A stretch of 64,000 bases of DNA from CAVSMC01 sp963798655 (GCA_963798655.1 CAWCUH010000004.1:496001-560000); one strand, 5' to 3'; positions 14,812 to 24,553 are shown, counted from the first letter of the stretch. Numbers and translations are program-made. The notes: generated by a model from the sequence alone, not told the origin.

Positions 14812-15057
14812 ATGTCTGCGCGAAACCCGTACCGCCATCCGCTCGCCACACCGATCTTCTGGGCGACGGTCGCGTTCCTGCTCGCGTACGCGGGCGCGGG
14901 CGCTTTGGTGATGGCCGGAGCCGGGCCGACCGCCGTCGGTCGAATCGTCGGCGTACTGGAAGCGTTCGTGCTCCTGGCAATCGGTGCATTGTTTGCGATC
15001 GCGCTTGCGCGTCCCGACGTCTTCGAGCGCCTGCTCAACGACGACGAGCAGTGCTGA
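14812..15057 (+). CDS. Small two-span membrane protein
   Basis: The protein has two membrane segments (about residues 17-38, IFWATVAFLLAYAGAGALVM, and 43-68, VGRIVGVLEAFVLLAIGALFAIA) and a short acidic tail. I place the start at ATG 14812 because a start at 14776 would lie only 21 bp from the GTAGG palindrome and add a cysteine-rich, unlikely N-terminus. That alternative has the better ribosome site (GGAG at 14765-14768), so the choice is open. Function unknown; the next gene, 31 bp downstream, encodes a lipoprotein. Confidence 0.55.
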   Translation: MSARNPYRHPLATPIFWATVAFLLAYAGAGALVMAGAGPTAVGRIVGVLEAFVLLAIGALFAIALARPDVFERLLNDDEQC

Positions 15058-15088
15058 ACTTGGCGTCGCACGCCCACAAGGAGAAAAG

Positions 15089-15520
15089 ATGAAGCTCACA
15101 CGATGCGCGGCCGCGGCCGCGGTCGCCGCGCTTTCGCTCGCTGCATGCGAGCAGACGAATCGCACGACGCAGGCGGCGGCCCCCGCGCCAAGTCAATGGA
15201 GCTCGGTCGCGTCGACCGCGTCCGCTGCCGATCCGTCGCTGCCGGATGCCGACTCGGCGCTCGCCGCCGACAGCGCGAAGGCCGCACGCGACGCGAACAC
15301 GGCGAGCACGTCGCAAACGGGTCGTGATGCCTCCGCGCATTCGGCGATGAGCGCGCAGGAGCGTGATCGCGAGATGCCGATGAAGGGCCAGGTCAACGAC
15401 TACAACACGCCGGATCGCGCCAAGGAAGGCGACCAGCCGAACACCGCGTCGAAGGAGCCGGGCGGCCAGGAAGCAAAGCCCGGCAACCAGAACCGTGCCG
15501 GCAACGCGTCAGCGCAGTGA
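15089..15520 (+). CDS. Small acidic lipoprotein
   Basis: AAGGAG six bases before the ATG fixes the start. Residues 1-20 form a lipoprotein signal peptide ending LSLAAC. The remaining 123 residues are low-complexity and disordered: Ala/Ser/Asp-rich, then a Gly/Asn/Gln-rich tail (EPGGQEAKPGNQNRAGNASA). No family is recognised. It follows the small membrane protein by 31 bp and is probably in the same transcript, under the GTAGG palindrome. Confidence 0.65.
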   Translation: MKLTRCAAAAAVAALSLAACEQTNRTTQAAAPAPSQWSSVASTASAADPSLPDADSALAADSAKAARDANTASTSQTGRDASAHSAMSAQERDREMPMKGQVNDYNTPDRAKEGDQPNTASKEPGGQEAKPGNQNRAGNASAQ

Positions 15521-15687
15521 GCAGCCGCGAGCGGATCGAATGCACGCGGGCAGAACGTGACGACGGCGTGCGCGCACGGCAGCGCGCTGGCGCGTCGGTG
15601 TTCGTCTCGATTCAGGCGGCCTGATCGACGTTGATAAGCCCGAACGGCGGGGCGCGTGCGAGGCGCGGCGAAACGCCCGCGCGCGAG

Positions 15688-16194
15688 TCAGTTCATTCCC
15701 CGGATCGCCACGGTGAGCGCCAGCACGAACGTCGCCCAGCCAAGCACGGGCGCGTAGAGCAGCGCCGCGCGGCGATCGATCTGGCGGAACAGCCACAACG
15801 TCGCGGCTGCCGCGAGCCAAAGCGTCACGGACGCCACGAGTGCGACGAGCACCGCGCGCGAGCGGAAGAACGCGGGCAGCCATGCGCCGTTCAACGCCAG
15901 CTGCACGATGAAATACGACAGCGCAATCGACGCGTCGGGATGGCGCGAGCGCGTGATGCGCGCCGCCGCCGCGCCCATCATCACATACAGCACGAGCCAC
16001 ACGACGGGGAACACCCAGTCGAGCGGCGTCCAATCGGGCTTCGACAGGCTCGCGTACCATGCATCGGGCCGCACGAACACGAGCGTCGCAAACCCGACAA
16101 GCGAGCACAGCACGATCCACGACGTCGTCACGACACGGCGCGGCGCGCGTCGTCGAAGCCGAAGCGGAGAAAGCGAGTGCGTTTGCGTCGTCAT
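15688..16194 (-). CDS. tspO: TspO/MBR family membrane protein
   Basis: The 168-residue protein has the five hydrophobic segments of the tryptophan-rich sensory protein family. The signature KPDWTPLDWVFPVVWLVLYV follows the first span, and the conserved LNGAWLPAFF motif lies near residue 103. The family binds tetrapyrroles and cholesterol-like ligands in the cytoplasmic membrane and in bacteria is linked to stress and pigment regulation. An N-terminal basic extension of about 20 residues precedes the first span. It stands alone on the minus strand. Confidence 0.88.
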   Translation of the reverse strand: MTTQTHSLSPLRLRRRAPRRVVTTSWIVLCSLVGFATLVFVRPDAWYASLSKPDWTPLDWVFPVVWLVLYVMMGAAAARITRSRHPDASIALSYFIVQLALNGAWLPAFFRSRAVLVALVASVTLWLAAAATLWLFRQIDRRAALLYAPVLGWATFVLALTVAIRGMN

Positions 16195-16361
16195 CGGTGT
16201 TCAACGGCTATCGTACGCTCGCGGCACTGTGTACTCCACAGAAAAGATTGCTGGCCATCATGGCCTGCGGGGGCGATCCAATTCGTGCCGGCCGATTGAT
16301 CATGGCGCGAGCAGGCTCGCGGCGCCACATACTGTCATGTCGGTGCGCCGCTCGCGTGCGA

Positions 16362-17609
16362 TCAGCCCTTGCCGTTTCCGTTTCCGTTTCCGTTGCTGGT
16401 GTTGGGGCCGAGGAATTCGGACCATGGGGCGAGCGCGTGCGTGTTCTGGGCCCAGATTTTCGCCACCAGCATCATCGGCACCGCGAGCACCATGCCGGCA
16501 ACGCCCCACAGCCACGCCCAGAACATCAGCCCGACGAATACGACGACCGGATTGAGTGCGACGCGCCGTCCGACGATCATCGGCGTGATCAGCTGCCCCT
16601 CGGCGATCGCGGCGCACGCGAACAGCGCCGGCACGACGATCGCCTGCGAGATGTTCCAGAAATGCGCCACCGACGCGAGCGAGATCAGCGTGAAGCTGGC
16701 AAGCGGCCCGACGTACGGGACGAGCTCGAAAACGGCGACGATGGCGCCCCACAGCAGCGCGTTCGGCAGGCCGAAGTACCAGCAGATGAGCCCGGTGAAA
16801 GTGCCGAGTCCCACGTAGATCAAGGTCACCGTCAGGAAATAGTGGCTGATCTCCTCCTGCACGGCGCGCACGATGCGCACGGCGTTCACCTTGTCGCGGA
16901 TTCGCGGCAGCACGCGCAGCAGCTTCTGCAGGAACATGTCGCCGCTCGCGAGCAGGAAGAACGTCAACAGGAAGACGGTGCCGAGTCCCACCGAGGCCCC
17001 GGCGACGTTGGCGAACAGCGATGCCGACATGGTTCCTGTCTGCTGTGCGGCGAGCTCGGCGAAACGCGCCTTCAGCCAGGCGCCGAACGTCGGCCCGAAC
17101 AGATGCGTCGCGAGGCGCGTCAGGTTGTCGAGCAGCTCGCGCATCGTGGGCAGCTCGTCGAGCAAGCGGGCGAGCGGGCCGATCAGCATTTCGACGCCGA
17201 CGAAGAGCACCGCGACGACGACGGCGACGACGATCAGCGCGGCCAGCGTGCGCGGCACGCGCAGCGTCTCGAGGCGCGCCGCAAGCGGTGCGAGCACCAT
17301 CGCGAGCATCGTTGCGCCGACGACGGGAGCGAAGAAGTTGCGCCCGATCGCGAGAACCCCGATTACCGCGATCGCGAACAGGCCGACGAGTGCGACGCGC
17401 GCGGGCGAGAGCTGCCGCAGCACCGCGCGCGGAGCGTCGGCGGAGACCGCCGCTGCGGACGGCGGATCGGCGACCGGCGGAGAGGCAGCCGCCGCATGTG
17501 GCGCTGCGGCCGCGTCGGCGATCAATGCGGTCGGCGCTGGCACAGCGTCCGCGTCGGCAGCCGGCGGCGGAAGGGGCGATGCCGCGGCCACCGGTGCGGC
17601 GTTCGTCAC
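16362..17609 (-). CDS. AI-2E (PerM/YdiK) family transporter
   Basis: The 415-residue protein begins at GTG 17609, overlapping the upstream stop as GTGA. An unusual 70-residue Ala/Pro-rich cytoplasmic leader precedes eight hydrophobic segments in the AI-2E exporter layout. The region LIYVGLGTFTGLICWYFGLP, PYVGPLASFTLIS and ITPMIVGRRVALNPVVVFV are family signatures. The C-terminus ends in NGNGNGNGKG, a short Asn-Gly repeat. The family includes quorum-signal exporters and Na+/H+ antiporters, so the substrate is uncertain. It closes the DUF1328/DUF883/YqjE operon. Confidence 0.82.
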   Translation of the reverse strand: MTNAAPVAAASPLPPPAADADAVPAPTALIADAAAAPHAAAASPPVADPPSAAAVSADAPRAVLRQLSPARVALVGLFAIAVIGVLAIGRNFFAPVVGATMLAMVLAPLAARLETLRVPRTLAALIVVAVVVAVLFVGVEMLIGPLARLLDELPTMRELLDNLTRLATHLFGPTFGAWLKARFAELAAQQTGTMSASLFANVAGASVGLGTVFLLTFFLLASGDMFLQKLLRVLPRIRDKVNAVRIVRAVQEEISHYFLTVTLIYVGLGTFTGLICWYFGLPNALLWGAIVAVFELVPYVGPLASFTLISLASVAHFWNISQAIVVPALFACAAIAEGQLITPMIVGRRVALNPVVVFVGLMFWAWLWGVAGMVLAVPMMLVAKIWAQNTHALAPWSEFLGPNTSNGNGNGNGKG

Positions 17610-17740
17610 TTCGCCGACTGCCGCTCCGGCGACAGATCGCCCGCCATCAGGTTGGCGAGGTCGCCTGCGCGCTCTTCGTCGATACCGAGGATGCGCTCGA
17701 GCGGTCCCCGTGCCGGCGCCGCATTCATGCCTTCTGCCAT
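17606..17740 (-). CDS. 44-residue protein in the yqj-type operon
   Basis: ATG 17740 has a GAGGAAG ribosome site. The product (MAEGMNAAPARGPLERILGI...) is short and acidic at the end, with no recognisable domain. It overlaps the upstream gene by 16 bp and the AI-2E gene by 4 bp, and this tight packing supports that it is translated. Confidence 0.5.
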   Translation of the reverse strand: MAEGMNAAPARGPLERILGIDEERAGDLANLMAGDLSPERQSAK

Positions 17741-18060
17741 GTTCTTCCTCGTGCGCGGCTGCGGCGCGCCAACAGCCTGCCTGCCGTGCGAGCCGCGGTC
17801 ATCAGCATCATGCCGCGCCGTACGAGCCGCGGTCCTCGGATCCGGCCGGCCATCCATATCGCGGCCGCCGCACCGCCGATGCGAGCCACCGTCGCGAGGC
17901 CCTGCGCGATCGCCACGGCACCCCGTTCGCGTTCCCGGACGATGCCGGTCAACGCTCGCCAGTTCGCGGCGATCTCGGTGCGCTGCACGTCGATGCGCGC
18001 GAGCGCATGATCGCGCCGCTGCGCGAGCGACTCGCGCTGCGCCATGTGCCGGTCAGCCAC
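17725..18060 (-). CDS. YqjK-like small protein
   Basis: The 111-residue product probably starts at GTG 18060, which follows GGAGGAG by a few bases and overlaps the yqjE end by 8 bp; ATG 18045 is the alternative. An N-terminal charged helix (QRESLAQRRDHALARIDVQR) is followed by a weak hydrophobic stretch (IGGAAAAIWMAG) and a very basic C-terminus. Its position after yqjD and yqjE matches yqjK in the Escherichia coli yqjCDEK cluster. Function unknown. Confidence 0.6.
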   Translation of the reverse strand: MADRHMAQRESLAQRRDHALARIDVQRTEIAANWRALTGIVRERERGAVAIAQGLATVARIGGAAAAIWMAGRIRGPRLVRRGMMLMTAARTAGRLLARRSRARGRTWQKA

Positions 18061-18448
18061 GGAGCTCCTCCGCGTCGCGGCGAAGCTCGCGCATGCTGGA
18101 CTTGAACAGCACGGTTTGGCGCGAGACAAGCCGGCGCAGCCATGCGAACGAGCCGAGCGCGATCAGCGCGAACGCGACCGGCAGCAGGATCGCGACCGGC
18201 ATGCGCCAGTCGGTGTCCCACGCCCATACGATCAGCAGCACGCCGGCGAAGAACAGCGCGAGCACGGCGGTAAGCACGAGCGTGACGGCCGCGATCGCAG
18301 CGTCGAAGACCCGTTGCTTCTCTTCCTGCAGCTCGACGGCGAACAGCTCGCCGCGCGCGGCGAGGTGCGCGACGATCGCGCTCGCGAGGCGGCGAACCGC
18401 GAGCAGGAAGCCGGTTGCCGGACCCGAGTGGACTTCGACGTGATCCAT
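18053..18448 (-). CDS. yqjE: YqjE/phage-holin-superfamily membrane protein
   Basis: The 131-residue protein starts at ATG 18448, 2 bp after the yqjD-like stop. Two long hydrophobic spans (about residues 45-70, AIAAVTLVLTAVLALFFAGVL, and 78-102, MPVAILLPVAFALIALGSFAW) are flanked by charged helices. The N-terminal helix HLAARGELFAVELQEEKQR is typical of YqjE (putative phage holin superfamily). With YqjD it is thought to act at the inner membrane during stationary phase. Confidence 0.75.
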   Translation of the reverse strand: MDHVEVHSGPATGFLLAVRRLASAIVAHLAARGELFAVELQEEKQRVFDAAIAAVTLVLTAVLALFFAGVLLIVWAWDTDWRMPVAILLPVAFALIALGSFAWLRRLVSRQTVLFKSSMRELRRDAEELRG

Positions 18449-18450
18449 CG

Positions 18451-18822
18451 TCAACGCCGCGCGATGACCAGGCCGACGAGAAACCCGAGCCCGGCGGCGG
18501 CCCCTACGGAAACCCACGGGCTTTCGCGCACGTAATCGTCGGCGGCCCGCACGTATTCGCGGCCGCGCGCGCGGGCGACGTCGCTCAGGTCGTTCACGCG
18601 CAGGCGCGCGTCGGCGAGCCGGGCGCGGAAGCGCTCGCGCGCCATGGCGAGCGCATCACCGGAAAGGTTCGACGTCTGCCGCATCAGCTCCTCGCCTTCG
18701 TTGATCAGCGTCCGGAACTCGCGCACGAGATCGTCCTTCGTCTTCGCAAGCTCGTCGGCGGTCTCGCTCATCTGCACGCTGCCGGTGCGAAGTTCTTCCG
18801 TTTCGGGAATCGTGTGTGTCAT
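18451..18822 (-). CDS. yqjD: ElaB/YqjD/DUF883 family ribosome-associated membrane protein
   Basis: This 123-residue protein has a long amphipathic helix (ETADELAKTKDDLVREFRTL and onward). A C-terminal membrane anchor follows (SPWVSVGAAAGLGFLVGLVI) ending in Arg-Arg, the diagnostic DUF883 tail. In E. coli YqjD and ElaB are stationary-phase proteins that tether ribosomes to the inner membrane. The gene follows the DUF1328 gene by 17 bp with a GGAG ribosome site. Confidence 0.85.
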   Translation of the reverse strand: MTHTIPETEELRTGSVQMSETADELAKTKDDLVREFRTLINEGEELMRQTSNLSGDALAMARERFRARLADARLRVNDLSDVARARGREYVRAADDYVRESPWVSVGAAAGLGFLVGLVIARR

Positions 18823-18839
18823 CGCTCGCTACTCCTCTC

Positions 18840-19013
18840 TTAAGGCGATCGCCTGCCGGAGATGAGCCCCCAGACGAGACTCACCACGAACAGGATCACG
18901 AAGATTAGGAACAGGATCTTCGCGATCTGAGCCGCGCCCGCCGCGATGCCGCCAAATCCGAAGAGCGCGGCGACGAGCGCGACGACGAAGAACACGGCTG
19001 CATAGCGCAACAT
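18840..19013 (-). CDS. DUF1328 (YtjA-like) small membrane protein, copy 1
   Basis: The start at ATG 19013 has a GGGAG ribosome site and gives a 57-residue protein: MLRYAAVFFVVALVAALFGF followed by a second span (IAKILFLIFVILFVVSLVWG) and a short basic tail. This is the complete DUF1328 fold. DUF1328 proteins are induced by envelope and osmotic stress. A paralogue lies at 39486-39653. It is the first gene of a six-gene operon. Confidence 0.85.
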   Translation of the reverse strand: MLRYAAVFFVVALVAALFGFGGIAAGAAQIAKILFLIFVILFVVSLVWGLISGRRSP

Positions 19014-19214
19014 GCGTACTCCCGGCTGGGCAACAGGTGCCGCGGCGGCCAAGGCCGCCGAGTCGGATGAGCAGCAGCCTCCATGCCAGACGCCCCGCTC
19101 CCCCTAAGTGACGGAATCTTCGTGGTTGAATGCGCGCGAGCGCACCGCGGCGGGCGCGGCCGCTGCACTATCTACTGGCGCTGCGTGAAATTACTGCAGT
19201 TGCGCGCGCGGCGA

Positions 19215-19673
19215 TCAGTGCGCGCGATCGCGCAGCACCGAGAGCAACTGCTTCACCGCGCCGAACTGGGTCGACTTGTCGAAGAAGAAATCGGCGCCGC
19301 GCTGGCGGCACGCGACCTCGTACTCGGGGAACGCGTAGTTCGTCAGCACGACGATCGTCGGCGGCGCCTTCGGACTTTGTGCGCGCATCGCCTCGATCAC
19401 GCCGAATCCGCTGCCGCCCTTCAGATTGAGATCGACGATCGCGACGTCGACGGTGCCGTTGCGCATTTTCGCGAGCGACGCGTCCTGGCTCTCCGCATAA
19501 CCGACGATCTCGACGTTGCCGGGATCGGCGAGCAGCTCGATCAGCCGGTCGCGCACCGAGATCGAATCCTCGACGAGAAACACGCGCAACGGCGGCCGGG
19601 CAAGCTGCGGGCTGTCGCCGCCGACCTTGCGCGGGTCGCGACGAGCCGGGTCGGGCGCGTGCTGTTCCAGCAT
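19215..19673 (-). CDS. Stand-alone receiver-domain response regulator
   Basis: Of 152 residues the last 120 form a CheY-like receiver: LVEDS acidic pair, phospho-acceptor Asp in VAIVDLNLKGGSG, Thr in VVLTNYAF and Lys in FFFDKST. There is no output domain. A 30-residue N-terminal tail is Pro/Arg-rich. It lies 16 bp after the NarL-type regulator gene on the same strand, so it may compete for phosphate from the CHASE3 kinase or act by protein contact. Confidence 0.82.
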   Translation of the reverse strand: MLEQHAPDPARRDPRKVGGDSPQLARPPLRVFLVEDSISVRDRLIELLADPGNVEIVGYAESQDASLAKMRNGTVDVAIVDLNLKGGSGFGVIEAMRAQSPKAPPTIVVLTNYAFPEYEVACRQRGADFFFDKSTQFGAVKQLLSVLRDRAH

Positions 19674-19689
19674 CGTTTGACTTCCCCAG

Positions 19690-20382
19690 TTACTGGATGA
19701 GACCGTTCTTGATCGCGTAGTAGGTCAGGTCGGCATTGCTCGAAAGATTCATCTTCTCGAGCACGCGCGCGCGATAGGTGCTCACCGTCTTGTTCGACAG
19801 ATGAAGCTCGTCGGCGATGTCGCCGACCGACTTGCCGGCGGCGATCTTGCAGAAGATCTGGAACTCGCGCTCCGACAGCGCCGAGTGCAGTGGCCGCCCG
19901 CCGCCGTCGACGTCGTCGGCAAGGAGCTGCGCGACCTCGTTGCTGATGTACTTGCGACCGGCGAGCAGCGTGCGCAGTGCGGCGACGACCTGTTCGGGCA
20001 CGGCGTCCTTGGTCAGATAGCCGGTCGCGCCGGCGCGCAACAGGTTCACCGCATACTGGTCCTCGGGATACATGCTGAGGATCAGGATCGGCATCGTCGG
20101 CTTGTGCGGGCGGATCTGGCGCAGGATGTCGATGCCGGAACGATCGGGCATCGAGATGTCGAGCAGCACTGCGTCCCAGTCCTCGCTCTTCATCAAGCGC
20201 AGTGCTTCGTCGCCGGTGCCCGCTTCGCCGGCGACTTGCCAGTCGGTGTGCTCCTCGAGAAGCGCGCGCACGCCCGCGCGGAACAGCGCGTGGTCATCCG
20301 CGATCAGGATGCGTCTTTTCGCAAAGCCCATGGAGGGCATTCTACTCGCGCTCGCAGGCGGGGAAAGCGTCTTGTCGTTCAT
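19690..20382 (-). CDS. NarL/LuxR-family response regulator
   Basis: The receiver domain (ILIADDHALFRAGVRALLEE, phospho-acceptor in AVLLDISMPDRSG, Lys in YLTKDA) is followed by a LuxR helix-turn-helix (LSEREFQIFCKIAAGKSVGD, IADELHLSNKTVSTYRARVLE). I chose ATG 20382; 20394, 20340 and 20331 are also possible because none has a clear ribosome site. This architecture is that of GacA/UvrY/NarL. It is the obvious partner of the HisKA_3 kinase at 21752 and the best candidate to bind the GTAGG-N6-CCTAC palindromes, since GacA binds a similar 18-bp box. Confidence 0.87.
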   Translation of the reverse strand: MNDKTLSPPASASRMPSMGFAKRRILIADDHALFRAGVRALLEEHTDWQVAGEAGTGDEALRLMKSEDWDAVLLDISMPDRSGIDILRQIRPHKPTMPILILSMYPEDQYAVNLLRAGATGYLTKDAVPEQVVAALRTLLAGRKYISNEVAQLLADDVDGGGRPLHSALSEREFQIFCKIAAGKSVGDIADELHLSNKTVSTYRARVLEKMNLSSNADLTYYAIKNGLIQ

Positions 20383-20404
20383 CGGTGAGCTCATCGCGCG
20401 CACG

Positions 20405-20432
20405 AAAGCGCCGGCGCGAGCGCCGGCGCTTT
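20405..20432 (-). terminator. Terminator of the receiver-less NtrC-type gene
   Basis: A 12-bp perfect stem AAAGCGCCGGCG (20405-20416)/CGCCGGCGCTTT (20421-20432) with a CGAG loop lies just after the stop at 20448. It isolates that gene from the NarL-type regulator downstream. Confidence 0.75.
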
Positions 20433-20447
20433 CCCATTCATTGCCAA

Positions 20448-21578
<1,131 letters not shown>

Positions 21579-21694
21579 ATTGTTCCCTTTCTGCCTGGCC
21601 GACGTTTTCAGCCACGAGGCGATTGTGGGGCTGCGACCCGGGCGCAACCGTAGGCAGCCGGCTCATTCGGTTTGTAGTTTTTTTCCTTCCCCTT

Positions 21695-21712
21695 TGTAGG
21701 ATTTGCCCTACA
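21695..21712 (+). promoter_or_regulatory. GTAGG-N6-CCTAC palindrome 2 (GacA-box-like)
   Basis: TGTAGG-ATTTGC-CCTACA is a perfect 6+6 palindrome. Its centre (21703.5) lies 48.5 bp before the ATG of the CHASE3 kinase (21752) and between that gene and the divergent NtrC-type activator, so it could autoregulate the signalling cluster. A TACACT at 21736-21741 could be a -10 element. Confidence 0.55.
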
Positions 21713-21751
21713 GTTCGCCGAACGACCGACTCGCCTACACTGACGGCGCCG

Positions 21752-23170
21752 ATGAACCCGAATGCAGCCGAATCGCGCAACCGCCGTCCGACGCGGATCT
21801 TCGCGAAGCTCGGGTACATCGCGCTCGCACTCGCCGCGGTGTTCAACCTCGGTGCGCTGTGGGTCGCCGAGACGAGCTACGACCGCGTCCGCTCGCTCGC
21901 CGATTCCGTGCTCGACGCGCAGCGGCGCACGTCGGCGATCGAGCGGATCGCGCTGAACCTCGTTAACGCCGAGACCGGTCTGCGCGGATACGTGATCACC
22001 GGCGACGAGGCATACCTCGCGCCGATGCAGGCGGCGAAGCAGGAGCTCGACGGAGAAATCCGCGCGCTCGCCGATCGGGTGAAGGACAACACCGTTCAGG
22101 CGTCGCTGGTCGACAGCCTCGCGCGGCTCACGAAGCAGGAGATGGCCGAGCTCGACGCGACGCTCGCGCTTCGTCGCGACCAGGGGCTTGCCGCCGCGCA
22201 GGCGGCGATGTCGACGCACTTCGGCAAGCTCACGATGGACACGCTGCGGCTCACGCTCGACGGCATGATGCGCGAGGAAGAGCGCGTGCGCGCAACGCGC
22301 CTCGACGATCTGCGCACGAACCAGGTTGCAATCAGGCTCGGCGTCTTCGCGATCGCGCTGCTCAACTTCGTGTTGATGACATTCGGTGCGATCTTCCTGT
22401 GGCGGGAGCTGCGCCGCCAGGCGAGCGCTGCGAGCGCGTTGAGCGAGCGAGGCGCCCAGCTCGAGGCCGAGGTCGAGGCGCGCACGGCCGAGCTGCGGGA
22501 GCTCTCGCATTTCCTCGAGCGCGTGCGCGAGCAGGAGAAGGGGCTCGTCGCGCGCGAGTTGCACGACGAGCTCGGGGGAACGCTCACCGCGGCGAAGATC
22601 GACCTTCAGCTGATGAGCGAGCGGCTGAAGACGGACCCGAAGACGGCGACGCGGCTCACGCGCGTGAGCGCAGCGCTCGACGAGGCGATCGCGGTGAAGC
22701 GGCGCATCATCGAGGATTTGCGTCCGACGCTGCTCGACAACCTCGGCATCGGCGCGGCGCTGCGCTGGCAGTGCGAGCAGTACACGAAGCGCACGAGCTG
22801 CGCGTGCGAGCTCGAGTTGCACGACACCCAGCTCACGCTCGCCCCCGAGCTGTCGATCGCGTTCTACCGGATCGCGCAGGAAGCGCTGACCAACATCACC
22901 AAGTACGCGAAGGCGTCGAAGGTCCGGGTTTCGCTCGCGCGCGACGGCGAGCGCTGGCATCTGAGCGTGCACGACGACGGCGTCGGCATCGACCTCGCGA
23001 AGCAGCACAATCCGACGTCGCACGGATTGACGTCGATCCGCGAGCGAGCGCGGGCCCTCGGCGGCGAAGCGCGCTTTTCCGGCGGCCCGGGGCTCGGCAC
23101 GACGGTCGAGGTGTGGCTGCCGGCCCAGCGCAGCGCGGCGATCGCCGCCGACGCGCCGACGGCATCGTGA
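21752..23170 (+). CDS. CHASE3-domain histidine kinase, NarL family
   Basis: The 472-residue protein has a first membrane span (about residues 20-40), a periplasmic CHASE3 domain (LVNAETGLRGYVITGDEAYL) and a second span near 200-222. A coiled coil follows, then a HisKA_3 domain with the phospho-acceptor box ELHDELGGTLTAAKIDLQLM. The HATPase has the N-box FYRIAQEALTNITKYAKAS and the DDGVGI and HGLTSIRERA motifs. Unlike the CHASE3 protein at 12295 it keeps every catalytic element. It should phosphorylate the NarL-type regulator at 19690 and perhaps the lone receiver at 19215. There is no Shine-Dalgarno before the ATG, so the leader may be very short. Confidence 0.9.
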   Translation: MNPNAAESRNRRPTRIFAKLGYIALALAAVFNLGALWVAETSYDRVRSLADSVLDAQRRTSAIERIALNLVNAETGLRGYVITGDEAYLAPMQAAKQELDGEIRALADRVKDNTVQASLVDSLARLTKQEMAELDATLALRRDQGLAAAQAAMSTHFGKLTMDTLRLTLDGMMREEERVRATRLDDLRTNQVAIRLGVFAIALLNFVLMTFGAIFLWRELRRQASAASALSERGAQLEAEVEARTAELRELSHFLERVREQEKGLVARELHDELGGTLTAAKIDLQLMSERLKTDPKTATRLTRVSAALDEAIAVKRRIIEDLRPTLLDNLGIGAALRWQCEQYTKRTSCACELELHDTQLTLAPELSIAFYRIAQEALTNITKYAKASKVRVSLARDGERWHLSVHDDGVGIDLAKQHNPTSHGLTSIRERARALGGEARFSGGPGLGTTVEVWLPAQRSAAIAADAPTAS

Positions 23171-23245
23171 GCGCATCGACGGCAGCCGCTGCGACGCGTT
23201 CGACCGCGGCCCCTCGGCAGCGCTTGTCACGCGGTGCAGTGCGCG

Positions 23246-23263
23246 CGTAGGCAGCGGCCTACG
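23246..23263 (+). promoter_or_regulatory. GTAGG-N6-CCTAC palindrome 3 (GacA-box-like)
   Basis: CGTAGG-CAGCGG-CCTACG is perfectly palindromic in both half-sites. The centre (23254.5) is 65.5 bp upstream of the ATG at 23320, exactly the distance seen for palindrome 1. Confidence 0.5.
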
Positions 23264-23319
23264 CGTGGACTGCCGAGGCTCCGATCGCCGGGTGCGCGTT
23301 GTTCGACCACGATGTCGCC

Positions 23320-23619
23320 ATGGCACGCCATCCATCGTTCTTCGTGCTCGGCGCGCTCGCCGGCCTCGCATTGTGGCTGGTGGAGGCGCCGACGCCGTTC
23401 CCGTTTCTCGGATTGACGTCGCTCGTGTGCGGCGCGCTCGGCTTCGCCTTGTCGATCGCGTACATCGCGAGCTTCGAGCCGTGGCGCTTGCGCACGGGCG
23501 TCGCATCGCTGCGCCGCGCAGGGCGCTGGGTCGGTCGCACGTTCGGCGCGCTCGCCGGCGACTCCGCGCCGCCCGCGTGCCGCGCCGACGTCACCGCGCT
23601 CCGGGCGCGCTCGTCGTAA
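23320..23619 (+). CDS. Small membrane protein
   Basis: From ATG 23320 the 99-residue product has two hydrophobic spans (FFVLGALAGLALWLVEAP and GLTSLVCGALGFALSIAYIA) and a basic, Ala-rich soluble tail. A TTG at 23299 could extend it by seven residues. No family is recognised. It overlaps the convergent yihY gene by 29 bp at the 3' end. The GTAGG palindrome upstream suggests co-regulation with the CHASE3 kinase. Confidence 0.55.
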   Translation: MARHPSFFVLGALAGLALWLVEAPTPFPFLGLTSLVCGALGFALSIAYIASFEPWRLRTGVASLRRAGRWVGRTFGALAGDSAPPACRADVTALRARSS

Positions 23620-24520
23620 GCGGCTTCGGCGGCACGTCGGGCGCACGGCGCTGCGCGCGCTCGTATTCGGCGATCACCTGCGCGCCGAGCAGCAGCACGA
23701 TCGCCGCGATCTCGACCGAGAGCAGCACGGCGATCGCCGTCGTGAGCGAACCGTATACGATCCGAATCTGCGAGATCGTTGCGAAATACCAGACGATCAC
23801 GTGGCGCGTGATCTCCCACAGGATGCCCGCCGTCGCGCCGCCGATCAGCGCGTGGCGCATCGACAGCCGACCGACCGGCATCACCAGGTAGATCGCGGAC
23901 AGCACGAGGATCTCGCCGGCAACGCCGATCAAATAGAGCAGCGACGCCGACAGCTTGTCGAGCGAGCGCAGCTGCCCGAAGATCGCGACGTCGCGCGTCG
24001 CGAGCGCGGCGAGGCTGCCGGCGACGACGGTGACGACGAGAAAGCCGAGCGCGAGAAAGACGATGAACAGATAAGGCATCGCCGCCGACACGACGAAATG
24101 ACGGCGGCTCACGGCGACGCGGTGAAAGAAGATCACCGACATCGCGTTCTCCAGCACGGTAAACGCCATCGCGCTGAAGAACACCATCGTGACGAGCAGC
24201 AGCGGCCCGATCGAACTGCCGTTGGCGATGAACAGCCGCACCTCGTCGAGCAGAGCACCGGATTGGCCGGGCACGACGAACTCGAGGTATTGCGCAAGCG
24301 TCGTCAGCAGCAGCGCCTCGTCGACGAAGTTCGACAGCACGATGACGACGAGGATCAGCAGGGGTACCAGCGACAGCAACGCGTAGTAGGCGACGGCGCC
24401 GGCGAGCAGCAAACCCTGGTTGGCGCGGAAACCTTTCAGCACGCGCAGTGAGAACGACGCCGGGTGCGACAGCAGCGAGCCGGTCTCGGACCCGACGTCG
24501 GACATTGGACGGCCCTGCAT
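23591..24520 (-). CDS. yihY: YihY/BrkB-family inner-membrane protein
   Basis: The 309-residue protein has six membrane spans and the YihY signatures LAGAVAYYALLSLVPLLIL, NAMSVIFFHR, MPVGRLSMRHALIGGATAGI and LWEITRHVIVWYF. The family was once called ribonuclease BN by mistake and is now viewed as an inner-membrane transporter-like family of unknown substrate. The Pro-rich C-terminal tail is cytoplasmic. The start may be ATG 24520 or 24505. Confidence 0.85.
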   Translation of the reverse strand: MQGRPMSDVGSETGSLLSHPASFSLRVLKGFRANQGLLLAGAVAYYALLSLVPLLILVVIVLSNFVDEALLLTTLAQYLEFVVPGQSGALLDEVRLFIANGSSIGPLLLVTMVFFSAMAFTVLENAMSVIFFHRVAVSRRHFVVSAAMPYLFIVFLALGFLVVTVVAGSLAALATRDVAIFGQLRSLDKLSASLLYLIGVAGEILVLSAIYLVMPVGRLSMRHALIGGATAGILWEITRHVIVWYFATISQIRIVYGSLTTAIAVLLSVEIAAIVLLLGAQVIAEYERAQRRAPDVPPKPLTTSAPGAR

Positions 24521-24553
24521 GCGAGGCGCTCGCCCGCACGCCGGCGAGCGGCG

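Noticed and set aside
19030..19045. A minus-strand CGGCACC...TTGC-like match upstream of the first DUF1328 gene
   Set aside because: The spacing between GG and GC is 8, not 10.
23299..23319. TTG start at 23299 for the small membrane protein
   Set aside because: ATG 23320 gives a better N-terminus and the same palindrome-to-start distance as the 14812 gene; TTG cannot be excluded.
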